In this document: positions 51,193-64,000 of the stretch, piece by piece
Numbering within the stretch: position 1 is the stretch's first letter
Layout: each line of letters opens with the position of its first letter
Origin: DATLXH01 sp035576005
GTDB lineage: Bacteria > Acidobacteriota > Thermoanaerobaculia > Gp7-AA8
Length of the DNA stretch: 64,000 nt
Assembly (NCBI GenBank): GCA_035576005.1
Contig: DATLXH010000109.1
Span: 1-64,000, forward strand
Reading direction: 5' to 3'
Translations under genes and position numbers: made by a program
Notes under the pieces: generated by a model
What the model was told of the DNA's origin: nothing
Seen by the model: only the letters and a program-made list of their open reading frames with translations
The model's database searches: none

Positions 51193-54100
51193 TTACTGCT
51201 CGTCGTCGATGTCCGCCATGGCGATGGCTTCTTCGTCTTCCTGACGCAATGCTTCTTCGAGATCCATCGGTTTCGGCTCGTCTTTCTCGAGGAAGACATC
51301 CCGATACGTCGGCATGCCGGTTCCGGCGGGGATGAGACGTCCGACAATGACGTTCTCCTTGAGCCCACGCAGGTAGTCGACACGGCCGGCAATCGCGGCC
51401 TCTGTGAGAACCCTCGTCGTCTCCTGGAACGATGCTGCGGAGATGAAGGAATCGGTCGAGAGCGATGCTTTGGTGATCCCGAGCAGAAGCGGAGTACCGT
51501 CTGCCGGCTCGCCGCCACGCGCCATGACTTTCTCGTTCTCTTCGAGGAAGCGGAAACGATCCACCTGCTCGTCGATGAGGAAGTCCGTGTCGCCGACGCG
51601 AGTCACACGGACTGATCGCATCATCTGACGTGTGATGACTTCGATGTGCTTGTCGTTGATGGCAACCGACTGTGAACGGTAAACCTCCTGGATCTTGTCG
51701 ACCAGGTAGCGCTGCAGCTCTTTGACTCCGAGAACTGCCAGAACGTCGTGAGGATCGATCGGACCGTCGATGAGAGGATCACCGGCGCGGACCTGCTCGC
51801 CTTCCTGAACGTTGACGTGTGTATGGCGCGGAACTGAGTACTCGTGACGCGACCCTTCGTCAGTCTCAACGATGACGCGACGCATACCCTTGACGACGGT
51901 TCCATGATGAATCGTTCCGTCGACCTCGGTGATGACTGCTTTCTCCCGCGGATGACGTGCCTCGAAGAGCTCTACGACGCGAGGCAGACCGCCGGTGATG
52001 TCCTTCGTCTTGGTCTGTGCGCGAGGAATCTTGGCGAGAATGTCGCCGGGATAAACTTCCTGACCATTGCTGACCATGAGGTGAGCGCCGGTCGGCAGGA
52101 GGTATTTTTTCTCCTCGCCTTTCTTCGACTTGACTGTGACCTGCGGCGTCCGCTTCTCGCTCGCAGCTGACTCGACGATGACCATCTGCGTGAGTCCGGT
52201 CACCTTGTCTGTCTCTTCGCGGATGTTCTCGCCTTCGACGATATCCTTGAAGACGATCTTTCCGCCGAGCTCAGTGAGAATCGCTGAGGTGAATGGATCC
52301 CATTCGACCAGCGGCTGACCCGGAACGACGTGCTCGCCTTCGTGGACCTTGAGGGTCGAGCCGTAAACCACTGCGTAACGCTCTTTCTCGCGGCCTGTTG
52401 TGACGGGGGCCTCGACCGGACGCGTGTCCTTCTTACCCTTGACCACGGTGACGACCTTGTCATCCATGATCAGAAGCTTTCCGTTACGGTTGATGACGAC
52501 GAGATCGCCATTCTTGTTCGTGACGGTGGCAACGTTGAGGAACGCCACACGACCCGGGTTCGTTGCTTCGTGTTTCGACTGCTCGGAAACACGTGAGGCC
52601 GTACCACCGACGTGGAATGTACGCATCGTGAGCTGCGTGCCGGGCTCTCCGATCGACTCAGCCGCGATGACACCGACTGCTTCGCCGATCTCGACGAGAC
52701 GACCGCTCGCCAGATTGCGTCCGTAGCAGCGACGGCAGACTCCGCGACGTGTTTCACATGTGAGCACCGAGCGGATTTTTGCGCGCTCGATTCCAGCTTC
52801 CTGAATCGAGTTTGCGAGATCGTCGGTAATCTCATCATTCTGACTGACCAGCTTCTCTCCGTCGATCGGATCCCAGATCTCTTCCTGGGCAATGCGTCCG
52901 ACGATGCGGTCGCGAAGAGGCTCGAGAATGTCTCCCCCCTCCATGATCGCGCTGACGGTAATGCCTTCGAACGTCTGGCAGTCCTGCTCGGTGACGATAA
53001 CGTCCTGAGCGACGTCGACGAGACGACGTGTGAGGTATCCCGAGTCAGCCGTTTTCAAGGCTGTATCGGCGAGTCCCTTACGAGCGCCGTGCGTCGAGAT
53101 GAAGTACTGAAGCACCGAAAGACCTTCACGGAAGTTGGCCGTGATCGGTGTCTCGATGACTTCGCCGGAGGGCTTCGACATCAGTCCCCGCATACCAGCG
53201 AGCTGACGCACCTGCTCTTTCGAGCCTCGGGCGCCTGAGTCCGCCATCATGAAGATGGGGTTGAACTCGTGACGCTCCTCTTCAGCCTTTCTCATGTCGG
53301 AGAACATCTCATCGGAAACCTGCTCGGTCGCACGGTGCCAGATGTCGATGATCTTGTTGTGGCGCTCACCGTGAGTGATCGCGCCGTCGAGACGCTGGCG
53401 CTCGACTTCGAGCACGCCGATGCGCGCCTTGTCGACGATCTCACCCTTGCGGGCCGGGATGACCATGTCTTCGAGAGCGATCGAAACGCCGGCTTTCGTT
53501 GCGTAGAGGAACCCGACCTCTTTGATTTCGTCGAGCATCTTGACTGTGAGGTCGTTTCCGAAATTGAGGAAGGCAAAGTTGACCAGCTCGCCGAGGCCTT
53601 TCTTCTTGAGGAGACCATTGATGAAAGGGATCTCATCGGGAAGATGCATGTTGAAGATGACGCGACCGACTGTGGTCTCGACCAGCCTCTTGTCAACGTC
53701 CTGAATCTCGGCGTGAGTGATGTCCTGATCGTTGAAGTGTGTCGTCAGATCGATGAGCTTGCCTGTGACCCGCATCTTGATCGGGGTCAGCAACTCGACC
53801 TCGCCAGCCTGAAGCGCGAGGACGGCCTCATCATAACTACCGAAGATCTTCCCTTCACCCTTCGCTCCGCCCTTGGCCTTCGTCAGGTAATAGCAGCCGA
53901 GAACGAGATCCTGTGAAGGGACCGCCAGAGGCTTCCCGTTCGCAGGAGAAAGAATGTTGTTCGAGGCAAGCATGAGGACCTGCGACTCGACCTGAGCTTT
54001 CGGTGACAGAGGAACGTGAACGGCCATCTGGTCACCGTCGAAGTCTGCGTTAAACGCCGTGCAGACCAGAGGATGAATCTTGATCGCCTTCCCTTCGACG

Positions 54101-55434
54101 AGAACCGGCTCGAAAGCCTGGATGCCGAGGCGGTGAAGCGTTGGGGCGCGGTTCAACAGTACCGGATGCTCTTTGATGACCTCTTCGAGCGCATCCCACA
54201 CTTCAACCTGCTGGAGCTCGACCATTTCCTTCGCAGCCTTGATCGTTCCAACCAGACCCTTGGCTTCCAGTCTGTTGTAAATGAACGGCTTGAAGAGCTC
54301 GAGAGCCATCTTCTTCGGCAGTCCGCACTGATGGAGCTTGAGCTCCGGACCAACGACGATGACCGAACGACCCGAGTAATCGACACGCTTGCCGAGAAGG
54401 TTCTGGCGGAAGCGACCCTGCTTGCCTTTGAGTGTGTCGGAGAGCGACTTGAGCGGGCGGTTGTTGGAGCCTTTGAGGACTCGTCCTCGACGACCGTTGT
54501 CGAAGAGAGCATCGACCGCTTCCTGCAGCATCCGCTTTTCATTTCGGACGATGACATCAGGAGCGCGAAGTTCGAGAAGCTTTTTCAGACGGTTGTTGCG
54601 GTTGATGACTCGACGATAGAGATCGTTCAGATCGGAAGTCGCGAAGCGGCCGCCGTCCAGAGGAACGAGAGGACGAAGCTCAGGGGGGATGACCGGGATG
54701 ACGTCGAGGATCATCCACTCAGGACGATGACCCGACTTGCGGAACGCGTCGACCACCTTGAGCCGTTTTGCCGCTTTCAGCTTTTTAATCTGCGAGGTCT
54801 CGGTACGCATGATGAGACGAAGCTCATCAGAAAGCTCATCGACGTTGACCAGTCTCAAAAGCTCCTTGATTGCCTCGGCGCCCATCTTCGCGATGAACAC
54901 ATCGCCATGCTGTCCACGAAGCTCGCGATAACGCTCTTCGGTCAGGAGCTCTTTCTCTTCGATGATCTCGGCGATGTCACCTGGATCGATGACGACGTAC
55001 GACTCGAAGTAAAGAATCCGCTCGAGGTCGCGCAGTGTGATGTCGAGCAAGTGTCCGATTCTCGAGGGGAGTCCCTTGAAGAACCAGACGTGTGAGACAG
55101 GCGAGGCAAGCTCGATATGTCCCATGCGCTCGCGGCGGACTTTCGACTTTGTGACTTCGACACCACACTTATCGCAGATGACTCCGCGATGCTTCATTCG
55201 CTTGTACTTGCCGCAGAGACACTCCCAGTCGGTGATCGGACCGAAGATCTTTGCGCAGAAAAGGCCGTCGCGCTCGGGCTTGAACGTCCGGTAGTTGATC
55301 GTTTCCGGCTTCGTTACCTCGCCGTAGGACCACGACCGGATCTTGTCCGGTGATGCCAGAGAGATCTTGATTGCGTTGAAATCATTGATCGCCTGCGGTT
55401 TCACCGGTTGAAACATCTGGTTGAAACTTTCCAA
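51193..55434 (-). CDS. rpoC: DNA-directed RNA polymerase subunit beta'
   Basis: Catalytic subunit of 1413 residues. The active-site NADFDGD motif is present (CTAFNADFDGDQMAVHVPLS). The N-terminal zinc site is CLCGKYKRMKHRGVICDKC, and the second zinc site CETRRGVCRRC. The bridge helix and trigger-loop regions (MMADSGARGSKEQVRQLAG) are typical. Starts 53 bases after rpoB. Confidence 0.98.
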   Translation of the reverse strand: MESFNQMFQPVKPQAINDFNAIKISLASPDKIRSWSYGEVTKPETINYRTFKPERDGLFCAKIFGPITDWECLCGKYKRMKHRGVICDKCGVEVTKSKVRRERMGHIELASPVSHVWFFKGLPSRIGHLLDITLRDLERILYFESYVVIDPGDIAEIIEEKELLTEERYRELRGQHGDVFIAKMGAEAIKELLRLVNVDELSDELRLIMRTETSQIKKLKAAKRLKVVDAFRKSGHRPEWMILDVIPVIPPELRPLVPLDGGRFATSDLNDLYRRVINRNNRLKKLLELRAPDVIVRNEKRMLQEAVDALFDNGRRGRVLKGSNNRPLKSLSDTLKGKQGRFRQNLLGKRVDYSGRSVIVVGPELKLHQCGLPKKMALELFKPFIYNRLEAKGLVGTIKAAKEMVELQQVEVWDALEEVIKEHPVLLNRAPTLHRLGIQAFEPVLVEGKAIKIHPLVCTAFNADFDGDQMAVHVPLSPKAQVESQVLMLASNNILSPANGKPLAVPSQDLVLGCYYLTKAKGGAKGEGKIFGSYDEAVLALQAGEVELLTPIKMRVTGKLIDLTTHFNDQDITHAEIQDVDKRLVETTVGRVIFNMHLPDEIPFINGLLKKKGLGELVNFAFLNFGNDLTVKMLDEIKEVGFLYATKAGVSIALEDMVIPARKGEIVDKARIGVLEVERQRLDGAITHGERHNKIIDIWHRATEQVSDEMFSDMRKAEEERHEFNPIFMMADSGARGSKEQVRQLAGMRGLMSKPSGEVIETPITANFREGLSVLQYFISTHGARKGLADTALKTADSGYLTRRLVDVAQDVIVTEQDCQTFEGITVSAIMEGGDILEPLRDRIVGRIAQEEIWDPIDGEKLVSQNDEITDDLANSIQEAGIERAKIRSVLTCETRRGVCRRCYGRNLASGRLVEIGEAVGVIAAESIGEPGTQLTMRTFHVGGTASRVSEQSKHEATNPGRVAFLNVATVTNKNGDLVVINRNGKLLIMDDKVVTVVKGKKDTRPVEAPVTTGREKERYAVVYGSTLKVHEGEHVVPGQPLVEWDPFTSAILTELGGKIVFKDIVEGENIREETDKVTGLTQMVIVESAASEKRTPQVTVKSKKGEEKKYLLPTGAHLMVSNGQEVYPGDILAKIPRAQTKTKDITGGLPRVVELFEARHPREKAVITEVDGTIHHGTVVKGMRRVIVETDEGSRHEYSVPRHTHVNVQEGEQVRAGDPLIDGPIDPHDVLAVLGVKELQRYLVDKIQEVYRSQSVAINDKHIEVITRQMMRSVRVTRVGDTDFLIDEQVDRFRFLEENEKVMARGGEPADGTPLLLGITKASLSTDSFISAASFQETTRVLTEAAIAGRVDYLRGLKENVIVGRLIPAGTGMPTYRDVFLEKDEPKPMDLEEALRQEDEEAIAMADIDDEQ

Positions 55435-55487
55435 AGTAGCCTCCCTTCAGGAGTTCAGGTTCATGTCAGTAAGGGTGAGGGTGACGA

Positions 55488-59786
<4,299 letters not shown>

Positions 59787-60193
59787 CGGTTCGAAGCTCC
59801 TTCTGGTGGTATGTGAGGGATACCGTTGAAGAGACACACTTCCGGAAGGACGACGAATCGGAGCAAATGCACGATGTGGCCGGACACGCCAATGTCCGGC
59901 GCCCTCACGCGCATCAAGTCAGATCGTTCGAAGCTTCTCTGGGGTGTAGTGCCCTGTCAGGGAATCCGACGATGCGAGGTTCGCCGCAGGCAACGCGTCG
60001 AAATGATTCGCGGGTTTTGAGTCAATGTGGAGAAGGCCGCTCCCCCCCTCTCCTGACTCGCAAATGTAAAAGCTGAATTCAGAACGCAGAACGCAGAAGG
60101 AAGAATTGAGAAAAAAGAAGGGGGACCGCTGCCTGCCTTCTTCGTTCTTCATTCTGCGTTCTACATTCTGCGTTCATCCTTCACAACAAAACC
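59787..60193. repeat. rplL-rpoB spacer with palindrome and iterated-word hairpin
   Basis: No gene in this gap. It contains TGTGG and the CCGGACACGCCAATGTCCGG palindrome (59875-59899), a variant of the CCGGACATT unit. At 60074-60175 GAATTCAGAACGCAGAACGC faces CATTCTGCGTTCTACATTCT, making a long hairpin. Several of the words recur at 22886 and 30868. Confidence 0.65.
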
Positions 60194-60226
60194 GAATTCC
60201 GGGCAGGTCCAACCCGCCCGGAATTC
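60194..60226 (-). terminator. Terminator or attenuator after rplL
   Basis: An 11-bp stem GAATTCCGGGC / GCCCGGAATTC (60194-60204, 60216-60226), followed on the minus strand by GGTTTTGTTG. Position between rplL and rpoB is where an attenuator is known in other bacteria; here it would reduce rpoBC transcription relative to the ribosomal genes. Confidence 0.7.
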
Positions 60227-60232
60227 AACAGA

Positions 60233-60616
60233 CTATTTGACGGTGACTTTGGCGCCAGCCTCTTCGAACTTCTTCTTGATGTTGGCGGCTTCGTCCTTGT
60301 TGATGCCTTCCTTGATGGTCTGAGGAGCACCTTCGACGAGGTCCTTGGCTTCTTTCAGCCCGAGGCTCGTTACTTCGCGAACTGCCTTGATGACGTTGAT
60401 CTTCTTGTCGCCGACTTCCGTGAGGACGACGGTGAACTCGGTCTGCTCTTCAACAGGGGCTGCGGCCGCTGCTGCGCCGCCACCGGCCATCATCATCGGG
60501 GCTGCTGCAGCTGCGGAGACGCCGAAGCGCTCTTCGAGAGCCTTCACGAGGTGCGAGAGATCCAGCACGGACATTGTTTCGATCTGTTTTACAAATTCTT
60601 CAGTAGACGTTGCCAT
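60233..60616 (-). CDS. rplL: 50S ribosomal protein L7/L12
   Basis: Stalk protein of 127 residues; start at the ATG at 60616 (MATSTEEFVKQIETMSVLDL) because GGAGG lies five bases before it. The Ala/Gly hinge and the C-terminal domain (EKTEFTVVLTEVGDKKINVI-type, then KAVREVTSLGLKEAKDLVEG) are conserved. Confidence 0.97.
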   Translation of the reverse strand: MATSTEEFVKQIETMSVLDLSHLVKALEERFGVSAAAAAPMMMAGGGAAAAAAPVEEQTEFTVVLTEVGDKKINVIKAVREVTSLGLKEAKDLVEGAPQTIKEGINKDEAANIKKKFEEAGAKVTVK

Positions 60617-60639
60617 TAGAGCCTCCAAGAAGTAGTGGA

Positions 60640-61326
60640 TTAAGCGTTTTCAGTAGGGGTTTCGGTTGGGGATTCGGCTGCCGGGGCATCGCCTGTCGAG
60701 GCCTCACTGACCGGCGCATCGACTGCAGGCACCTGACTGGGAGAGGCATCGCTCGGAGGAGCATCACCCGAAGAAGCTTCGCTCGGAGACGCGTCTCCCG
60801 GAGTCGCGTCGCCGCCCTGTTTCTTCGCGATCTGGTCGATGACGACGGCCAGGTTGCGAATGTTGGCCTGGAGCACCGTGGCGATCCCTCGCATCGGACT
60901 CTGGAGAACATAGAGGAGTTTTGATACGAGCTCTTCGCGGGAAGGAAGCGACGCGATCGCCTCGATCTCCGTTGCCGCGACGATCTTTCCGTCGAGCATC
61001 GCGCCTTTGAACTTGACCGTCGGAACATCTTTTCCGAATTTCGTCAGCGCCTTAGCGAGGGCAACTGCGTCGTTGGCGTTGAATGCAACCGCAGTCGGGC
61101 CGGCGAACTGGTCGCGAAGCTCGATGAGGGGCGAATCCTTGAGCGCAATCAGAGCGAGCGTGTTCTTGACGACCACGTACTCAGACTTCGTATCGCGAAT
61201 CTGGCGCCGCAGCTCTGTGACCTGCGGAACTGTGATTCCTTTGAAATCAATCAGGAAGGCATTGGTTGCCTTGCCGATGTTGGCAGCGAGAGTGGAGACG
61301 GCGTCGGATTTCTGGTCTTTATTCAT
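60640..61326 (-). CDS. rplJ: 50S ribosomal protein L10 with repetitive acidic tail
   Basis: Stalk base protein; residues 1-173 match L10 (MNKDQKSDAVSTLAANIGKA, FLIDFKGITVPQVTELRRQI, LLYVLQSPMRGIATVLQANI). The last 55 residues, about 174-228, are an acidic Ala/Ser/Pro run with near repeats of GDASPSEAS and end TETPTENA. The usual length is about 165-175, so the tail is an addition. It does not disturb the helices that bind L12. Gap to rplA 10 bases. Confidence 0.96.
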   Translation of the reverse strand: MNKDQKSDAVSTLAANIGKATNAFLIDFKGITVPQVTELRRQIRDTKSEYVVVKNTLALIALKDSPLIELRDQFAGPTAVAFNANDAVALAKALTKFGKDVPTVKFKGAMLDGKIVAATEIEAIASLPSREELVSKLLYVLQSPMRGIATVLQANIRNLAVVIDQIAKKQGGDATPGDASPSEASSGDAPPSDASPSQVPAVDAPVSEASTGDAPAAESPTETPTENA

Positions 61327-61336
61327 CCATCCCTCC

Positions 61337-62044
61337 CTATTCTGCCTTCAGCTCGCCCACGGTTGCGTCGATCTGAATCGACGGACTCATCGTGGACGAG
61401 ACGTAAATGGTTCGCATGTACTTGCCTTTCGCGGCAGGCGGCTTGGCCTTGCGAACGGCGCTGATGATCGATGACGCGTTCTCAGCAAGCTGGTCGGGAG
61501 AGAAGGAAACCTTCCCAACCGGCACGTGGATGATCGAAGTCTTGTCGACGCGGAACTCGACCTTACCTGCCTTGATCTCCTGGAGCGCTTTCGCTACATC
61601 AAAGGTCACGGTACCGGTCTTCGGATTGGGCATGAGACCGCGAGGTCCGAGCACTTTTCCGAGCCGGCCGACCGATCTCATCATGTCGGGGGTTGCGATG
61701 ACTGCGTCGTAATCAACCCAACCACCGTTGATCTTTTCGACCATCTCGTCGCCACCGACAAAATCGGCGCCTGCTTCCTGCGCTTCGCGTTGCTTGTCTC
61801 CCGAAGCGATGACAAGCACCCGTTTCGTCTGGCCGGTGCCGTGAGGAAGCACGGTCGTTCCCCGGACCATCTGATCGGCATGCTTTGGATCTACACCGAG
61901 AAGCATGGAGAGCTCGACCGTCTCATTGAACTTCGCGAATGCGATCTGCTTGAGCAGACCAAACGCTTCATTCAATTGATACGGTCGTTCTTCAACCTTC
62001 TCAGCCGCTGCACGATACTTCTTGCCGTGTATGGCCAATTTCAC
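61337..62044 (-). CDS. rplA: 50S ribosomal protein L1
   Basis: L1 stalk protein and usual repressor of its operon, 235 residues. Starts MAIHGKK-like MKLAIHGKKYRAAAEKVEER, with VDPKHADQMVRGTTVLPHGT, GRLGKVLGPRGLMPNPKTGT and a C-terminal KGKYMRTIYVSSTMSPSIQI. 97 bases after rplK. Confidence 0.98.
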   Translation of the reverse strand: MKLAIHGKKYRAAAEKVEERPYQLNEAFGLLKQIAFAKFNETVELSMLLGVDPKHADQMVRGTTVLPHGTGQTKRVLVIASGDKQREAQEAGADFVGGDEMVEKINGGWVDYDAVIATPDMMRSVGRLGKVLGPRGLMPNPKTGTVTFDVAKALQEIKAGKVEFRVDKTSIIHVPVGKVSFSPDQLAENASSIISAVRKAKPPAAKGKYMRTIYVSSTMSPSIQIDATVGELKAE

Positions 62045-62141
62045 CTCCGTAGTGCAAGCGACGGCGGTTTTCCACGCCGTCTCCTACGTTGTTGGTTGAT
62101 CTAACCCGCGGCGACACGTCGCGGGGTACTAAAGCCTGAGC

Positions 62142-62567
62142 TTATCCCTGAATCTCGAGACCCATGGAGCGCGCGGTTCCTTCAACAGTCTTGATGGCAG
62201 CTTCGAGCGAGCCTGCGTTCAGATCGGGCATCTTGGTCTTCGCGATTTCTTCAACCTGCCCTCTGGTGACATGTCCGACCTTGGTCTTGTTCGGCACGCC
62301 CGACCCTTTCGGAATTCCGGCGGCACGAAGCAGAAGAATCGCGGCCGGCGGGGTCTTGGTAATGAACGTGAACGAGCGGTCGGCGAAGACGGTAATGACG
62401 ACCGGGATGATCAAACCCTGCTGGGGCGCTGTCCGGGCGTTGAATGTCTTGCAGAACTCCATGATGTTCACACCGTGCTGTCCCAGAGCGGGACCGACGG
62501 GAGGAGCCGGTGTTGCAGCTCCTGCGGGGATCTGAAGTTTGATGTATCCGGTAATTTTCTTTGCCAT
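62142..62567 (-). CDS. rplK: 50S ribosomal protein L11
   Basis: L11 of the GTPase centre, 141 residues: MAKKITGYIKLQIPAGAATP with the proline-rich APPVGPALGQHGVNIMEFCK, then KTPPAAILLLRAAGIPKGSG. The thiopeptide-site prolines are present. Confidence 0.98.
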   Translation of the reverse strand: MAKKITGYIKLQIPAGAATPAPPVGPALGQHGVNIMEFCKTFNARTAPQQGLIIPVVITVFADRSFTFITKTPPAAILLLRAAGIPKGSGVPNKTKVGHVTRGQVEEIAKTKMPDLNAGSLEAAIKTVEGTARSMGLEIQG

Positions 62568-62644
62568 GAATCAGCCTCTCATTTGCGCGATTCGTCTCGC
62601 GCGATTCGTCTCGAATGACTGGGCGGACGACCCGCCGCTGGAAG

Positions 62645-63235
62645 CTACCTGCCGCTCTTGGTCGGTGCCGCCGCCTGATCTTCGGCGGCGTCGTAGCGAT
62701 TGACCTGAAGGAAATCGAGCTCGACCGGAGTCGAGCGGCCGAAGATCGTTACCATGACTTTCAAGGTATTGCGATCGAGATTCACATCCTCGACTACGCC
62801 GGTGAAGTTCGTAAACGGGCCGTCGCTGATCCGGACGTGCTCGCCATGCTCGTAAACATGCTTTGGTTTCGGCTTTTCTTTCGTCGCCACGACCTGGTTG
62901 AGAATCGAATCGACCTCTTCCTGAGTCAGGGGAGTCGGCTTCTTGCCCGTTCCAACAAAACCAGTGACTTTCGGCGTGTTCTTCACCAGATGCCAGGCAT
63001 CGTCGGACATCAGCATCTCTAGCAGGATGTACCCAGGGAAGAACTTGCGCTGCACTTCGCGCTTCTTGCCGCCCTTCATTTCGATGAGCGTCTCGGTCGG
63101 GATCTTGACCTCGCCGAACTTCTCCCGCATCCCCAGCGCATCGATCCTCTGTTCGAGGTTCTCGCGCACCCGCTCCTCGAATCCGGAGTAGGTATGAACG
63201 ATGTACCACTGCTTGCTTGTAGCTGCTTCAACCAT
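62645..63235 (-). CDS. nusG: Transcription termination/antitermination protein NusG
   Basis: 196 residues from the ATG at 63235, three bases after the secE stop. The NGN domain (KQWYIVHTYSGFEERVRENL, FFPGYILLEM) and the KOW domain (ISDGPFTNFTGVVEDVNLDR, STPVELDFLQV) are both present. It couples transcription to the leading ribosome. Confidence 0.97.
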   Translation of the reverse strand: MVEAATSKQWYIVHTYSGFEERVRENLEQRIDALGMREKFGEVKIPTETLIEMKGGKKREVQRKFFPGYILLEMLMSDDAWHLVKNTPKVTGFVGTGKKPTPLTQEEVDSILNQVVATKEKPKPKHVYEHGEHVRISDGPFTNFTGVVEDVNLDRNTLKVMVTIFGRSTPVELDFLQVNRYDAAEDQAAAPTKSGR

Positions 63236-63237
63236 CT

Positions 63238-63462
63238 TTAGGTGCCTGCTCCAAATCGGGTGAACAACAAATTGATCGCGCGGTAAAAGATAAGGTCGCA
63301 GAGCCAGAGATAGACTCCGAAGAGGATGACGGCCACGATGACGACAGTCGTCGTGCCGACGACTTCCGCACGACCCGGCCACGAGACCTTCTTCATCTCG
63401 GACTTTGTTTCGCGCCAGAACTCTGTCGTTCTGCGCCACCAATCTTTTGGTTCAAACGCCAT
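63238..63462 (-). CDS. secE: Preprotein translocase subunit SecE
   Basis: 74 residues, one membrane helix. Start at the ATG at 63462 (MAFEPKDWWRRTTEFWRETK); the longer frame runs into the tRNA. Amphipathic EMKKVSWPGRAEVVGTTTVV is the conserved cytoplasmic helix, followed by the membrane segment VAVILFGVYLWLCDLIFYRA. Confidence 0.95.
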   Translation of the reverse strand: MAFEPKDWWRRTTEFWRETKSEMKKVSWPGRAEVVGTTTVVIVAVILFGVYLWLCDLIFYRAINLLFTRFGAGT

Positions 63463-63486
63463 GCATCGACTCCCCGAAACGTGGGC

Positions 63487-63563
63487 TGGCAGGCCAGGAG
63501 GGACTCGAACCCCCAACAAGCGGTTTTGGAGACCGCCGCTCTACCAATTGGAGCTACTGGCCT
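63487..63563 (-). tRNA. tRNA-Trp (anticodon CCA)
   Basis: The minus strand folds as a cloverleaf: acceptor AGGCCAG / CTGGCCT, anticodon stem GCGGT / ACCGC with loop CTCCAAA (anticodon CCA) and T-arm GGGGG-TTCGAGT-CCCTC. CCA is encoded at 63487-63489, so without it the gene ends at 63490. It lies between rpmG and secE, as in many bacteria. Confidence 0.95.
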
Positions 63564-63666
63564 AAATTGCTGATTTTATGAATTCAGAGCTGGACATCGG
63601 AAGCGAGGGCTCGCGAAAAGAGCCGCAAACGGGCTACAGGTCGCGTGCCAACCGTTTTATTCCCAA

Positions 63667-63825
63667 CTATTTCGCTTCACGATGGACCGTGTGCCGGCGA
63701 TCGTGACGGCAGAATTTCTTGAGCTCGATTTTCTCGGTCGTCGTCTTTTTGTTCTTGGTCGTCGAGTAATTCCGACGTTTGCACTCGGTGCACTGAAGGG
63801 AAATGATTTCGCGGACGGCTGCCAT
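63667..63825 (-). CDS. rpmG: 50S ribosomal protein L33
   Basis: 52 residues, MAAVREIISLQCTECKRRNY then STTKNKKTTTEKIELKKFCR. Cys12 and Cys15 form the first zinc pair; in the second pair Cys43 is kept but its partner is Asp46 (FCRHDRRH), so one zinc ligand is replaced. Between the two tRNA genes. Most zinc-type L33 have CxxC there. Confidence 0.95.
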   Translation of the reverse strand: MAAVREIISLQCTECKRRNYSTTKNKKTTTEKIELKKFCRHDRRHTVHREAK

Positions 63826-63917
63826 GGTGATCTCCGTGTTGTAGATTCTGACTGCAGTGCAGCCGAAAAGTTTCTGGTTTCATCCCGAGCGAGGGATAAC
63901 ACCATCATATGAATTTC

Positions 63918-63992
63918 TGGAGCCCTCTACGAGAGTTGAACTCGTGACCCCGTCCTTACCAAGGACGTGCTCTACCCCTGAGCTAAGAGGGC
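63918..63992 (-). tRNA. tRNA-Thr (anticodon GGT)
   Basis: Acceptor GCCCTCT / AGAGGGC, D-arm GCTC..GAGC, anticodon stem CGTCC / GGACG with loop TTGGTAA (anticodon GGT, reads ACC) and T-arm ACGAG-TTCAACT-CTCGT. CCA is encoded at 63918-63920. In related clusters a tuf gene precedes it beyond the right edge. Confidence 0.95.
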
Positions 63993-64000
63993 TGATCTCA

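Noticed and set aside
54016..55095. 359-codon open frame opposite rpoC
   Set aside because: The beta' protein includes NADFDGD and zinc sites in this region; the plus frame has no start signal or homology.
63442..63519. Longer NusG and SecE starts
   Set aside because: The extended frames run through the neighbouring gene or the tRNA and add residues unlike either family.

Overview
The window reads as a moderately GC-rich chromosome of a Gram-negative bacterium, most probably an acidobacterium. This is inference from content: an Oar-like TonB receptor with a carboxypeptidase-regulatory-like N-terminus, an IPTL-CTERM protein, two S9 peptidases, a DUF3224 protein, and a continuous str-S10-spc-alpha ribosomal supercluster. 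No rRNA gene, CRISPR array, phage or complete insertion sequence was seen.

Layout. (1) 1-6.3 kb, plus strand: a LacI-type regulator with a perfect palindromic operator overlapping its start codon, a TonB-dependent receptor and a lipoprotein glycoside hydrolase of the GH144 type. Together they look like a glucan uptake and degradation locus. (2) 6.4-10.2 kb, plus strand: small stress or housekeeping genes (SnoaL-like, DUF3224, macrodomain hydrolase, membrane-anchored AAA+ ATPase), one gene remnant and dispersed repeats. (3) 10.4-31.9 kb, minus strand: rpsL-rpsG-fusA-tuf-rpsJ through rpoA-rplQ in the classical order, including secY, adk, map and infA, with a clear promoter before rpsL and a terminator after rplQ. 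Several gaps hold hairpins built from short iterated words. (4) 32-35.4 kb: OsmC, a SelW-like selenoprotein read through an in-frame TGA, a tyrosine or dual-specificity phosphatase, a DUF4019 lipoprotein, an AP2-like DNA-binding protein with a histone-like tail, and an IPTL-CTERM protein. (5) 35.9-49.6 kb: two secreted S9 peptidases, a CadC/TPR-type membrane regulator, and a four-gene surface cluster (CARDB-like, Ig-like repeat protein, outer-membrane barrel, periplasmic protein). Four loci here carry five single-base frameshifts. (6) 50.2-50.9 kb: a Phd/VapC toxin-antitoxin pair between two copies of the rpoC downstream sequence. (7) 51.2-64 kb, minus strand: tRNA-Thr, rpmG, tRNA-Trp, secE, nusG, rplK, rplA, rplJ, rplL, rpoB, rpoC.

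The ribosomal and RNA polymerase genes fix the backbone. The regions between them are accessory and rich in repeats, including a 183-bp hairpin element and a 175-bp family that has supplied the C-terminus of the macrodomain protein. The points that most deserve checking are the selenoprotein gene, the surface cluster, the frameshifts and the zinc-ribbon insertion in RpoB.
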